Positions 36,991-46,612 of a stretch of DNA of 64,000 bases are shown here, in pieces; the stretch's first letter is position 1, and each line of letters begins with the position of its first letter. The position numbers and the translations under genes are program-made. The stretch lies in assembly GCA_021018815.1 (NCBI GenBank), contig JAITYX010000141.1, forward strand, positions 496,001-560,000, read 5' to 3'. This DNA comes from Talinum fruticosum (taxonomy: Eukaryota > Streptophyta > Magnoliopsida > Caryophyllales > Talinaceae). The notes under the pieces are model-generated. The model ran no database searches, had not been told where the DNA came from, and worked only from the letters and a program-made list of their open reading frames with translations.

Positions 36991-37502
36991 AGCAAGGTTA
37001 AGAGACTCGCTCCGGGTTTAAATCCATTGAAAGGGAACTCTTTCTTACGACGGAGAGTATATTGAACCGGTGTGGTGTGCACCGAAGCTTGTCGTACCGG
37101 TGTAGATCCCGGAGTAGAAAGAAAAGAAGATGTACCTGGACTCTTTGGTGAGGGGTATAAATCTTTAAGATCTCGAATTTCTATGATATTCAGCTACCAT
37201 AAACTTCCCTATTCTCAGTAGCACAAAGGATGAGGTTTAGGACCACATGAAAGAAGACCACTTTTGGGTGGAAGGGACTTAAGCGCAAGACCTGAAGAGA
37301 CTAAGGATGCTTTTATTTGGATGCACATAAAGAACGCGATGGAAAAATGAAGTACAAATGATGATGTATGACTTAGTTTAGGATGATTCTATGATTTAGT
37401 TAATAAATGATTGATCCTTAAAGTAAAGATGCTTTTTATTCTAGTTACATGATACTGCATTTCGTTGTATTTGAAATGAATTTTCTTTGGCTAAATATGA
37501 AA

Positions 37503-37712
37503 AGTGAACTCCCTAATATGAGATGGAGTTAATTTTGCGTAATGAAAATGCAAAATGGACTCTCCTAATATGAGATGAATTTTATTTGGCTAATAAAATG
37601 CAAAATGGACTCACCTAATATGAGATAAATTTGATTTGGCTAATGAAAATGCAAAATGGACTCATCTAATATGAGATGAATTTGATTTGGCTAATGAAAA
37701 TGCAAAATGGAA
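37503..37712 (-). repeat. 51-bp tandem repeats, four copies, in the AB leader
   Basis: Units hold AAAATGGACTC, CTAATATGAGAT and TTTGGCTAATGAAAATGC. GGACTC or GAACTC anchors at about 37506, 37557, 37607 and 37658 give spacings of 50-51. They lie between primer binding site and gag, within the packaging/leader part of the element. Confidence 0.88.
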
Positions 37713-38471
37713 AATGCAAATATGAAAATAAAAGAAAGAAAAAGTCGGAAAGACAAACTAACCGACCACAAGATAGAGGGGACCTTGACAAGACCTTTCT
37801 GGACCGACGAGCGGTGACTACTTAGACCGCTAAAGAGGATTTTAGTATGACTCGGAATTTCAAGCAATGAGATAACCTTGGTAGGAAAAAAGGTATTTTG
37901 ACTTTTGGCTAAATGCACATAATGGACCGATTCTAGGAAATTTATTAAAGTGTTTTATTTACACCCATGCAAGGGATAATCAGCACTCCTCACCTATTCC
38001 TAGAGGCTCACAAGTACAGGATTAAATCTAAAACACACACACTCATTCAAGCATGCAAATGAAGTTAAGGGACAACCTAATAGTCAAAAAGTTCTATGGT
38101 CGAAAGAGGTTTATACTAGGATATATGGTGACTCATAGTTCGAGGATTTGGTCCTCCGTGTGGGGCACGACAGGAGAAAAGTCGAGAATCCTCTGTGCCT
38201 CTCGGTGAACCAAGCGGCTTAAACCAAGAGTGCGTGTTACGAGGGAAGTGGTACCGTTTCCATTGGCAATCAAGCCTAGTTGGGCCCACCTAGGATTCAG
38301 TGGGAGCCTCATTCTAGGAGGGTAAAATAGGGGGTAAAAGAAATTATTCCTTGTGATCGAAAACAAGTAATAAATTATGTTCAAAGTTGCTAAATGTGGG
38401 ATGTGTAATGCAAGCACATTACTAAAACACACTACTCAAATTTTCAAGTTTCACCCTCTTAATAAAAAATT

Positions 38472-38491
38472 TATCACCGGTGGAGTTGCCA
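38472..38491 (-). other. Primer binding site of element AB
   Basis: On the minus strand TGGCAACTCCACCGG follows the LTR end CCTGTA by one base. This is the tRNA-primer site word shared by Tat/Ogre elements and fixes the direction of AB. Confidence 0.85.
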
Positions 38492-38492
38492 C

Positions 38493-40466
38493 TACAGGAA
38501 CCACGGCCGGCGGACCGGGCCGAGCTTCCCTATGTACCTTGGCATAAAGGTTTTTGAAAAGATGGAAAATGATTTTAAGGATTTAAAAGATGAATTTTAA
38601 AAAGTGGGGATTGATTTCTTATTAAGAGTTTCAAATTTTATTAAGTCTAATTTAAAGGATTAAATCGGATTGAATTGATTGACATTTTATTAACTTGTTT
38701 TATTTTATAAATTATTTTTAAGAATTCCTGAGATATTATCTCCTAATTAAAGAATAAAATGATTAGAAATTAGGATTCCGCCATGACGCTTTAGGGATAA
38801 ACCGGTGTGAAAGCACTCGGTTTGGACTTAAGCCTCTGTCGTTGACCACCCGGTGCAAGCGACAACCTCGTACTCGGTCGTTACACCCGTCGGCTAGGGG
38901 CCTAGGCTAAGACAGTCGGCGTCGGCCTTTGGCCCGGCGGACATATCCAGATCTCTTTTTTATACCGTGCAATTAGAAAATAATTGAGATGCATTTTTAA
39001 TAAGAATAAAGCAAAAAGAGGAGCCGCCAGTCAATTTTTAAGAGAAAAACTAATAAAAAACAAAATAAAAATTTGCTCCTCCGATCTTAGTATGGGAAAA
39101 CTAAGACCGAAAAAGGCTAAAAATGACTCCATCGATTTTTGAACCGAGAATCGGATTCTGGGGTGAGGGTACGAAACATAGGGAAAACCCTTTCACTCCG
39201 TCCGTCCGAAGACGGCTATTACTAGTTTGAGTAGTATACTAAAAGAACGTGCTAAACACAAACATACAACATGCTAAGCGAAAATAATAAGCAAGTGAAA
39301 CATAATCAAAGGAAAGAGATGAAGAAAACAATAAATAAAGTAAAGTGAAAAGGGAAGGAAAAGCGAAAAACTAAAATATTACATCGGGTAGGGATAAATA
39401 AAACATAAATTAAGTAACCGTTTGAAGGCAAAATGATTGCCCTCAGGTTGTCCCACCTTGCTAATTTGGATCTCTATACTAGATCTCTTGATGCGACAAC
39501 AACAAATCAAAGAAAGGAGGGGTCTTTTATGAGTTTTGAACATGCAAGTTTATGAGGAATGAGAAAGATCAACTGAATGAATGCCTAGAGATCATAATAA
39601 CTGAATATTCTTTAGCTTTTTGCAAGGATTCAGCGACGAATTGTAAACAGAGAAGGTATTTAAAGATGCTTTTCAGTAGAGTAACGTTTAGGAAAAGATA
39701 TTTTTGTTCGGTTCAAGCAGCGTAACGCTAAGGAAATAAGCCGTATAGGAATGATAGCCAAGGCTCTCTATTTATAAGGAGAGACCTAGGTCCAAATGAC
39801 TTAGGGTTGCTCTTGGCCATCCGTCCAAACAGCCTAAAAATAAACCGGGGTAGAATATCTTAAGATTAAACCGGATAAAGTAAGGGTAAAACTGGATAGA
39901 ACCTGGTTCGCGGGCACCGGCCACCCGGGTGTGCCTAGGGTTTCGTGCCTTAGCGTGTTTCCAAAGGAATCTCCAAGCCGAACGTAGTGTTTTACTTAAA
40001 AATCCAGGGTTGCGGGCACCGGCCACGACGTCGTTTCAAGGGGAAAAGCTCCTAGTCTCGTGTGGACTATTTTATGGAGCTTAAGCACAACACTTTGATG
40101 CTCATGAACATGAAATGCAACGTTTTAATGTCGTCTTCAGGTCTTCAGCTCCAAGTTTGATTGGAGAAAAGTAAAATGCAATATTCTGAACTTGATATTT
40201 CCTGGTACACGACACTCGGACTCCGTTGTCTCTGAAGGCTTGGCCCGGTTCTTGGACCGTTCGAAAGAAAAGGGGATTTTTGGATCGATCCAAGGCAAAA
40301 GGCTATTTATTTAGCATTGGGGGTTCTTTGTGGTTTATCGGCTTCTATCACACCAGTCAAACACCGAGATCCAAATCCTCAAATAGGACTCGGGATTTCA
40401 TCATCGGGCAAACAGAATAAATATAGAATTAAAGGGATAGGAGATGACACTTTTGAGGTGTCTACA
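38493..40466 (-). repeat. 5' LTR of element AB (LTR B)
   Basis: On the minus strand it begins TGTAGACACCTCAAAAGTGT and ends GTGGTTCCTGTA, so the final CA has become TA. It is 1974 bp, collinear with LTR A, and retains a TATA box. Confidence 0.92.
39768..39776 (-). promoter_or_regulatory. TATA box of LTR B
   Basis: The minus strand reads TATAAATAGAGAGCC. LTR C has the same word at 47899-47907; LTR A has lost it. Confidence 0.65.
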
Positions 40467-40489
40467 ATATTATATTTCATGACTTTGAA

Positions 40490-43148
40490 GATATAGTCGA
40501 CTCGTTCATTTTGTTTCGCCCCAATCCTTGAATGGAATTGAGGTTGAGAAGTCTGGACGAGCTCGTTTCCTATCTCATGCAGCCACCTTACATATTAATT
40601 ATATGTAGTTAGAAATTAAAATTAATAGTTAAAAAACGAACTTATGAATATAGTAACTCACATAATGCCAATCATAATAGCGGATGCGCCGATCTCCTGC
40701 ATATCCAAAAATTGCAATATGTCGTCCGGGAAGACAAAGAAGGTCATGTCCTCATTGTCTCCTTCTTCACATTGCCCAAACACGTAACCCGGCGCGCTGA
40801 ATGGGAGCGATGTATCTGCTGACAAAGTCTTCACATAACTTTGTAGAGTAGCACACCAATCCTTGCGGGACTCCTCAATGGATACAAGAGGAGACTTCTT
40901 TGGATGACGAACGGGCACCGCCGAATACTTGCTTGTGCCAAATGAGGGAGATGGAGTGCCTTCATCCCACTCTCGGATTTGTCCTCGATATCCTAGTGAA
41001 CAATCAATACAAAAATTAAAAATATATATAAGTGATATTAACAACAGCTAAATCTAATATTTTAAAAATGAATTATCGTAGAGAGGATGACCAAACTTTT
41101 GGGCCAAGCAACAAAGCTTTTGACCGCGTCGTCAACATTGTGGAGCTCCGATGCCCAAATCGGAGCCTCATATTCATCTTTCCCTTGCACAACTTCTCTC
41201 ACAATCACCCTCACCTGATCAGCTAAAATGGTACCCCGTGAACAAGGCTATCTAGCCTCCATGGGAAAACAACACCCGATGCCACAACATGCTCTAGGGG
41301 AGGGTGATGAGAATTAGCTTGCACATCGTCGCCTGCATAAGAATAAGTATAACAATTACAATTATGGGATAACCCTTGACATAAAAGTTAAAGTATCTAA
41401 GAATCCTAAAAATAAACGGACAAAATTTCCCTTAAAAGTAAACATTTTCACGGGATAACGACCCTCATCCGAAACAACAAAAACATACTATAAGTAATTA
41501 CTCAACGGTCATACGTCGAGTTCCACAACAGACAACACAATATACACCATTCGTTCAACAATATTATACACCCAATTAGTCAAAATATGAACATGCATGT
41601 AAATAACGGCCCTCATCCAAAACAACAAAAACATACTATAATTAATTACTCAACGGCCACACGCCGGAGTTTCGCAACAACCACACAATATACACCATTC
41701 ATTCAACAATATTATACACCCAATTAGTCAAAATATTAACATGCATGTACATATAATTAGGTTGCAAAATAGGAATTACCGCCACCATAAGTTCGAATTG
41801 GTCGACGAGTGCGCTCGTGTTTGCGCCCACCGGTGTTTGGGGTGAAAATGGATGCAAATCCCACATGGGTATGCTGAATGCTGACATACCCATCTTGGTG
41901 AAGTACGTCACCCGGGCTCGCATCCGATCCCTAATATGTTCCACTTGGGTAGCCATTTGGGACATTTGGAACTCCATTTGGGACCTTATTTCGGCCATTT
42001 CGGCTCGTATATACGCTTGGTTGGAAGTGACGGGGTGCTTCTTCCTAGCTCGAAGTGCTTAACTATGCCCACCCTTCCACCAACGGCTCAAACACGACCA
42101 GGATGCTCATATCTTCCTAGGGCCAAGGCTAGCTTGTCCATCCTCCCGGTGGTGTCGGTGACGTCCGAAGTCAATGTTTGTGACAAAGACTCTTGTAAGA
42201 ACGAAATAAATTATCATTTGAAAATTCATAATATTAAAACCGATAAAGTCTCAAAATAAATAAAAGAAATATTAAAAAAAATCATGAGTCGCTGGACAAT
42301 AGATTCTACTTTAGTCATAGTGAAGGTTCCATATTTCTTTTTTCTTCCTTTGGCCCACAACTCGTCGCTCTCGATGGTGAGCTGCAAAGTATCTATTATA
42401 GAACCTTCACCGGATGCACTTTGAAGTTGTTCAAGCTTCGCTTGTACAAATTCTCGTCCAACTTTGCGTATTCCCCACAGGACATCACATGGGATATGCA
42501 TTGCTCTTAATCCTCTTTCGGTTGGCTTCACCTAGTGTCCGCACAAGTAATTAAAACAACGAAAATTTTAATACATAAGACTTAAATCCAAAAAAAGATA
42601 ACAAATGATGATAAATTACCATGTATTCCGAGAGAGGAGACATATGCTTGAAAAGTCCTCCAGTTCTCCTCGATGGTGAAGTTGTAGACCTCCCATGGTC
42701 TACCTTCTTGTTTAATCCACTTTGTTTTGTAGACCCATATAGCGACAATACAATATTTGACGTTTCTAAACTTTTCTACCGCCGGCATAAGGGTCTTGTG
42801 TTTCACCAAGAAGATGTCATATTCTTTAACGTCCAAGATGAACGTTTTCTAAAACACAAGAACGACATGCGTTAGTACATATATATTAACCATTTACAAT
42901 AAGTTGCAATACTAAGTTGAGATGTAGTGTATTTACCTGAATATTGTTCCAAAGGTTGTCCTTAACGGAATCGGGGACCGTGGCCTAACTTCGTTGGTGA
43001 TGTTCACGTATGTGCGGGTTGTCGCACCAACATAGCTAATAAAACGAGCTATGTGAGCACCTACATCATTTCTATGTCTATCAAATTCCACTTGTGGAAG
43101 GAGAGTTGGATCTTTTCTACTTCGGACCAACTTCTCCTTATTTATCAT
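40490..43148 (-). pseudogene. CACTA gene, N-terminal part: plant transposon (Transposase_24-like), DUF8039-like and start of Ulp1 domain
   Basis: Minus-strand exons in order. 43148-42937 encodes LVRSRKDPTLLPQVEFDRHR and VGATTRTYVNITNE, then after a 1-nt shift SVKDNLWNNIQ before donor GTAAAT. 42848-42620 encodes TFILDVKEYDIFLVKHKT. About 42534-42280 begins VKPTERGLRAMHIP and contains SDELWAKGRKKKYG. 41998-41860 encodes MAEIRSQMEFQMSQMATQVE, a coiled coil. About 41335-41060 encodes PLEHVVASGVVF, VHGVPF and AVKSFVAWPKSLV, matching the DUF8039 pattern. About 40985-40660 encodes KDWCATLQSYVKTL and DDILQFLDMQEIGA. 40590-40490 encodes RWLHEIGNELVQ, RVDYIFKVMKYN. The Ulp1 catalytic exons resume at 21735 past element AB. 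This domain order is common in plant CACTA passenger genes. Stops and frameshifts mark it as a pseudogene. Confidence 0.78.
41455..41750. repeat. 148-bp tandem duplication in a CACTA gene intron
   Basis: The unit ATAACGRCCCTCATCC..., with CACAATATACACCATTC and CACCCAATTAGTCAAAATAT, occurs at 41455 and 41603 with few differences. Confidence 0.9.
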
Positions 43149-43985
43149 TGTTCGTCTCCTCGATCTTTGTACTTCGGGAAGAATCCATTTTATACTACAA
43201 GCAATTATATAAGTTATGATAAATAAACATGTACAATAATATTCGGACGGAAACAGAGAAGTTGGGTGGCCAGCAGCCTAACACGGGTTGACCGTGTTGT
43301 CTAGCACGGCCCGTGCCGATTGCCCAGCTCCCGGTTCCTTGATTTTGGCCGTTTTCTTTTGTTTCTTTATGTGTTATGTTTTTCTCTTCTTATTGTTACT
43401 TATAATTGTATGTCTCCTCCCCGCCTTGCCCCTGAACACCGCAAGAAAAAGGGACAAAGCTACAAGCCCACAATGCATCTAGATTCAACAATAGCAATTT
43501 AGTGTATGCACGCCCTTACCTTTTACAATAGCATTCAACAATGTATTTGTTTCAACTCAGGGTATAAGTTTAGACAAATTCCTAGGACCTTACTTAAGCC
43601 CACATTGGCGATTCCGTTAAAGACCAAGATTTAAGCCCTAAAACAATAACAATAATTTGTCAAGTTTAATTATGCTTGAATGAGAGTTTAATTACACCTT
43701 TGACGACTATAAAGCATGCCACATTTAAACATTTCATTTACAAAATAAGAGAGGGAGACATCATACCAGTCGACGAGAGTGAGAGAGAGGGTGCAGCGAT
43801 AACTCGAAACTGCAAAGAGAAGAGACAGCAGAGAGAGTAAGTAGGAGGCACGCCGGAAGCCACCGACGACGACGACGAGACAATAGAGAAAGTGAGTGGA
43901 AGCAACCGAAACCGCAACAGCGTGAGAGTGAAATGAGAGTGAGTGGAGAGACCGAGAGAGTGAGAGTGATAAGGACCGAGCGTGG
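43149..43985 (-). other. 5' untranslated/promoter part of the CACTA gene
   Basis: No protein similarity. At 43765-43975 the minus strand is a CTCTCTCACTCTC-rich leader, which makes low-complexity Ser/Leu frames. This fits a plant promoter-proximal leader upstream of the first recognised exon. Confidence 0.5.
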
Positions 43986-44296
43986 GTTTTTTTTTTGTTA
44001 ACTCTATGATGACGGTTCAAAAGAATGAACCGTCATCAAAAGTTTGCTTTCAACTTTTAACGACGGTTCATTCATTTCAACGAGTCATCATAAATAAATA
44101 TGACAAGGGTTCAAAGAATGAATCGTTGTTAAAAGTTTAAAGCTAACTTTTAACTACGAGTTCATTCTTTGAACTGTCATTATATGTACATTAAAATCCG
44201 CTTTTTTACAAAATGCCACCACATCATTTTTTACAACGGTTTTTTATTATAACCGTAGTTAAAGACCGGTCGTTAAAATTTGTTCTCGTAGTAGTG
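43986..44296. repeat. Right subterminal repeat array and inverted end of the CACTA element
   Basis: Copies of GACGGTTCA with AAAGAATGAACCGTCATCAA and degenerate derivatives occur in both orientations, then the end ...CTCGTAGTAGTG. Together with the left array they give the element its paired terminal structure. Confidence 0.85.
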
Positions 44297-44920
44297 ATTC
44301 ATAAGAGTAATGACATTGAAAAATATGCCGGAAGACACATACCATGTCATCTTTCCACGGGCGTTTGATAAAGACGTCATGAAGTGGTACAATTATGTTG
44401 AACAACACAACGTCGAAAACTAGACAAATCTTTGCGAGGAATTCTTACATCACTCTTCAGGACTTAGAGCCGATCAAACAAGAAAAAATGAAAGCTTCAC
44501 CATCTTCCTCAATCATTGGATAGTAAAGGCCACCCACATGGTAGACGGACCTTCTAAAAAGGTCAAGTTAAAGTGATCATCAAGAATTTGCAAGTCATCC
44601 AGTCTACAACTAACTTCCGAAGTTCTTGCCTTTCATAAGCTCTATTGCCCTTAGAGATGCTAGTATGTTAGTCGAGGAAGAGTTGTCCACCACGACCATA
44701 AATGTTGCGGTAAGTCACATAAGTAGCTATCAAAACAAAGATAAGAAAATCTCAAATGCTCGGTACTACTAGTAAGGGTGCATATGTCAATGCCCTGAAT
44801 AGGTATACTAACTACACTCCAATGGGAACCTCTTATGCCCAAGCACTAGATCGCCTTCTCTCCAAAGGCAAGATCGAACCCCACCTATTAGAGCGAGAAT
44901 TAGAAACCGCAAAATAGTCC
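44297..44920 (+). pseudogene. Gag of element D, continuation after the CACTA insertion
   Basis: Reads RVMTLKNMPEDTYHVIFPRA, then DVMKWYNYVEQHNVEN, a TAG where Trp is usual, then LCEEFLHHSSGLRADQTRKN, ESFTIFLNHWIVKATHMV. These are the retrotransposon-gag boxes also seen in AB (ESFTYFFTGW). Later frames are broken. The first codons join exactly in frame to 20275 when the CACTA and one ATT are removed. Confidence 0.88.
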
Positions 44921-46612
44921 AAAAATTGGGATGTTGGAAAATTATACAAATAGCATTGTGCAAGAGGACACGAAACCGAAGAGTGCTTGGACTTTCAAAA
45001 ATAAGTTATGCAATAGAAATTGCTTTTACTAAGGCTGCCCAAAAACCAAATAAAAATAGGAAACTATTTAGTAGAACTCTAGCCATTTTCTCTCGAGCCC
45101 ATCCTAGGCCGGTGGGACCCTTCTATCTTCATATAGATAGTCGGGAACCAAAACTCCAAATTAGCTTTCTTCTAGTCAACCCGAAGTATGTGAGTTATGG
45201 GCTAGTGATGAAGAAGATGTTTATGAGGTAATAGATACGAGTCACTATACCAAAGCCGACGGTGATGATGATTCGATGTGCAGATTTTAACAAGCTCTCG
45301 ACAACACAATGCTTCGATAGGTCCAAAACATATTCAAGAGGAACCAAAAGAGAAAGAAACTAAAAAATAGGAAGATCCTGTCTTCAAACAGCTCTAAAAG
45401 GTCAAAGTTGATATGTCAATTTGGGAATTAATGGTTGAATCCCGAAGCATCGACAAGCCTTAATTGACCACTTAGCAAAATCGAGGTGTCACCTGAGACT
45501 TCATCCGAAAAAATAGTAGGCATGGTCAACACTGGAGAAAGAACCATCACCTTTGGAAATAAGGACCTACCTTAAGAAGGTGTTGCACAAAATAATGTCC
45601 TATATTTAATGGGAACTTGTACTAACAAATTTGTACCTCTAGCTCTAGTAGACAACAGGTCAATTGTTAATGTATGCCCCTAGAGGACTGCTATGAGGTT
45701 GGGGAGCATCAACTGTCTAAAAAATAGTACATCTTTGAGTATACGATAATGATAAAAGAACGATACTAGGAATAGTAACTCTTTTGATAAAAGTAGGACC
45801 AATAGAGAATTTCAAGTCCTTGACATCCCCACTATTTTTAGCCTTCTTTTGGGATGTCCCCGGCTCCATGATCATCAAGAAATGCCCTCTACTCCGCATC
45901 GAGAAAATTCAAAATGCTCATCAAGGATAGGTGGTCACCATAGATGGAGATGACCTTGTGCCACAATCACCAGCAAGGAATTAATCTTTGAGATTGAGCA
46001 CAATGCCAATGATAAGCAATTGTACGCTTTTAAAACTATTGCTCCTTTCGAAAAACACAAAGTACCTTTTGGCTTTGATCCTTACTCTAACCCTAATATC
46101 CATGTGATGCTTGAGAAAGACGCCTATTTTCCTGGATTAGCAAAAGGCTGGAGGGCACATACCTAATTTATATGCCTTTGACTCCCAAAAATAGTTATCA
46201 GTTTAGCTTAGGCTACAACCCAATTGTCAAAGAGATAACCAAAGTCAAATAAGAGATTCAAGCCAAAATAGTTTCACCTTTAACAATTCGGTCTATCAAA
46301 CGTTATCCATGCACTCTAAACAGGCAATTTCTATAAGAAGAAGTTGATTTTCCTATTACAACTTTCTTGAGCCCTAGTATTTGAAAACGAAGGGCAGCTT
46401 GGTGCTCGGTTTAGAAATCTTTAACCAAATATTGGAAAAGGAGGCACCTTACCTCCTTAAAAAGGAACAATCTATTCTAGACTAGACCAATTGAGCACAC
46501 AATAATATCTTTGGTATACTTGTTTGAACAGGAGATACGCCAAGAACAGAGCGCAATTCTAGTACTTGTTTATAGCCATGTCAAACCCAAAATTTTACCG
46601 AGGTTCATCACT
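44921..46612 (+). pseudogene. Protease and downstream polyprotein remnants of element D
   Basis: Near 45610 GTCTNKFVPLALVDNRSIVN fits a mutated retroviral-type aspartic protease site (DxxS). At 45880-46150 blocks VVTIDGDDL, LIFEIEHNANDKQLYAFKTI, FGFDPYSNPNIHVM, LEKDAYFPGLAKGWRAHT match AB at 35058-35417. After 46160 the resemblance fades. D ends abruptly at LTR C; no RT or 3' LTR of D lies in the window. Confidence 0.7.

Larger units (their letters stand above)
21742..40466 (-). mobile_element. Ty3/Gypsy Tat/Ogre-like LTR retrotransposon AB, minus strand
   Basis: LTRs at 21742-23711 and 38493-40466 lie in the same orientation. On the minus strand both begin TGTAGACACC. The primer binding site lies inside the upper LTR and the polypurine tract (AAAGTGGGTGCTAAC) inside the lower one. 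Order on the minus strand: LTR, PBS, 51-bp repeats, gag, protease, RT, RNase H, inserted LTR-like element, integrase, antisense frames, tandem duplication, polypurine tract, LTR. LTR identity is about 90 percent by eye, so the insertion is not recent. It interrupts the CACTA Ulp1 exon. No clean 5-bp duplication directly abuts the LTRs; ATATT at 40467-40471 recurs at 21731-21735, six bases from the lower LTR. Confidence 0.9.
20278..44296 (-). mobile_element. CACTA (En/Spm) DNA transposon, split by nested insertions; about 5.3 kb without them
   Basis: It starts CACTACTACAGGAACCACTT and ends ...TTCTCGTAGTAGTG; reversed, the right end begins CACTACTACGAGAAC. The 3-bp target duplication ATT is at 20275-20277 and 44297-44299. 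Both ends hold subterminal repeats around GACGGTTC. Without the AB element the remaining arms are about 1.46 and 3.83 kb. They hold one minus-strand gene with a Ulp1-type protease. No TNP2-type transposase was found, so it looks non-autonomous. The 3-bp duplication and CACTA ends exclude a Mutator-type Ulp1-carrying element. Confidence 0.93.

Noticed and set aside
43688..44020. Minus-strand frame with Ser/Leu repeats that could be a signal-peptide protein
   Set aside because: It is the CT-rich leader of the CACTA gene plus part of its subterminal repeat.
20278..44296. Mutator-type (MULE, Kaonashi-like) identity for the Ulp1-carrying element
   Set aside because: Ends are CACTA and the target duplication is 3 bp (ATT), not 9 bp.
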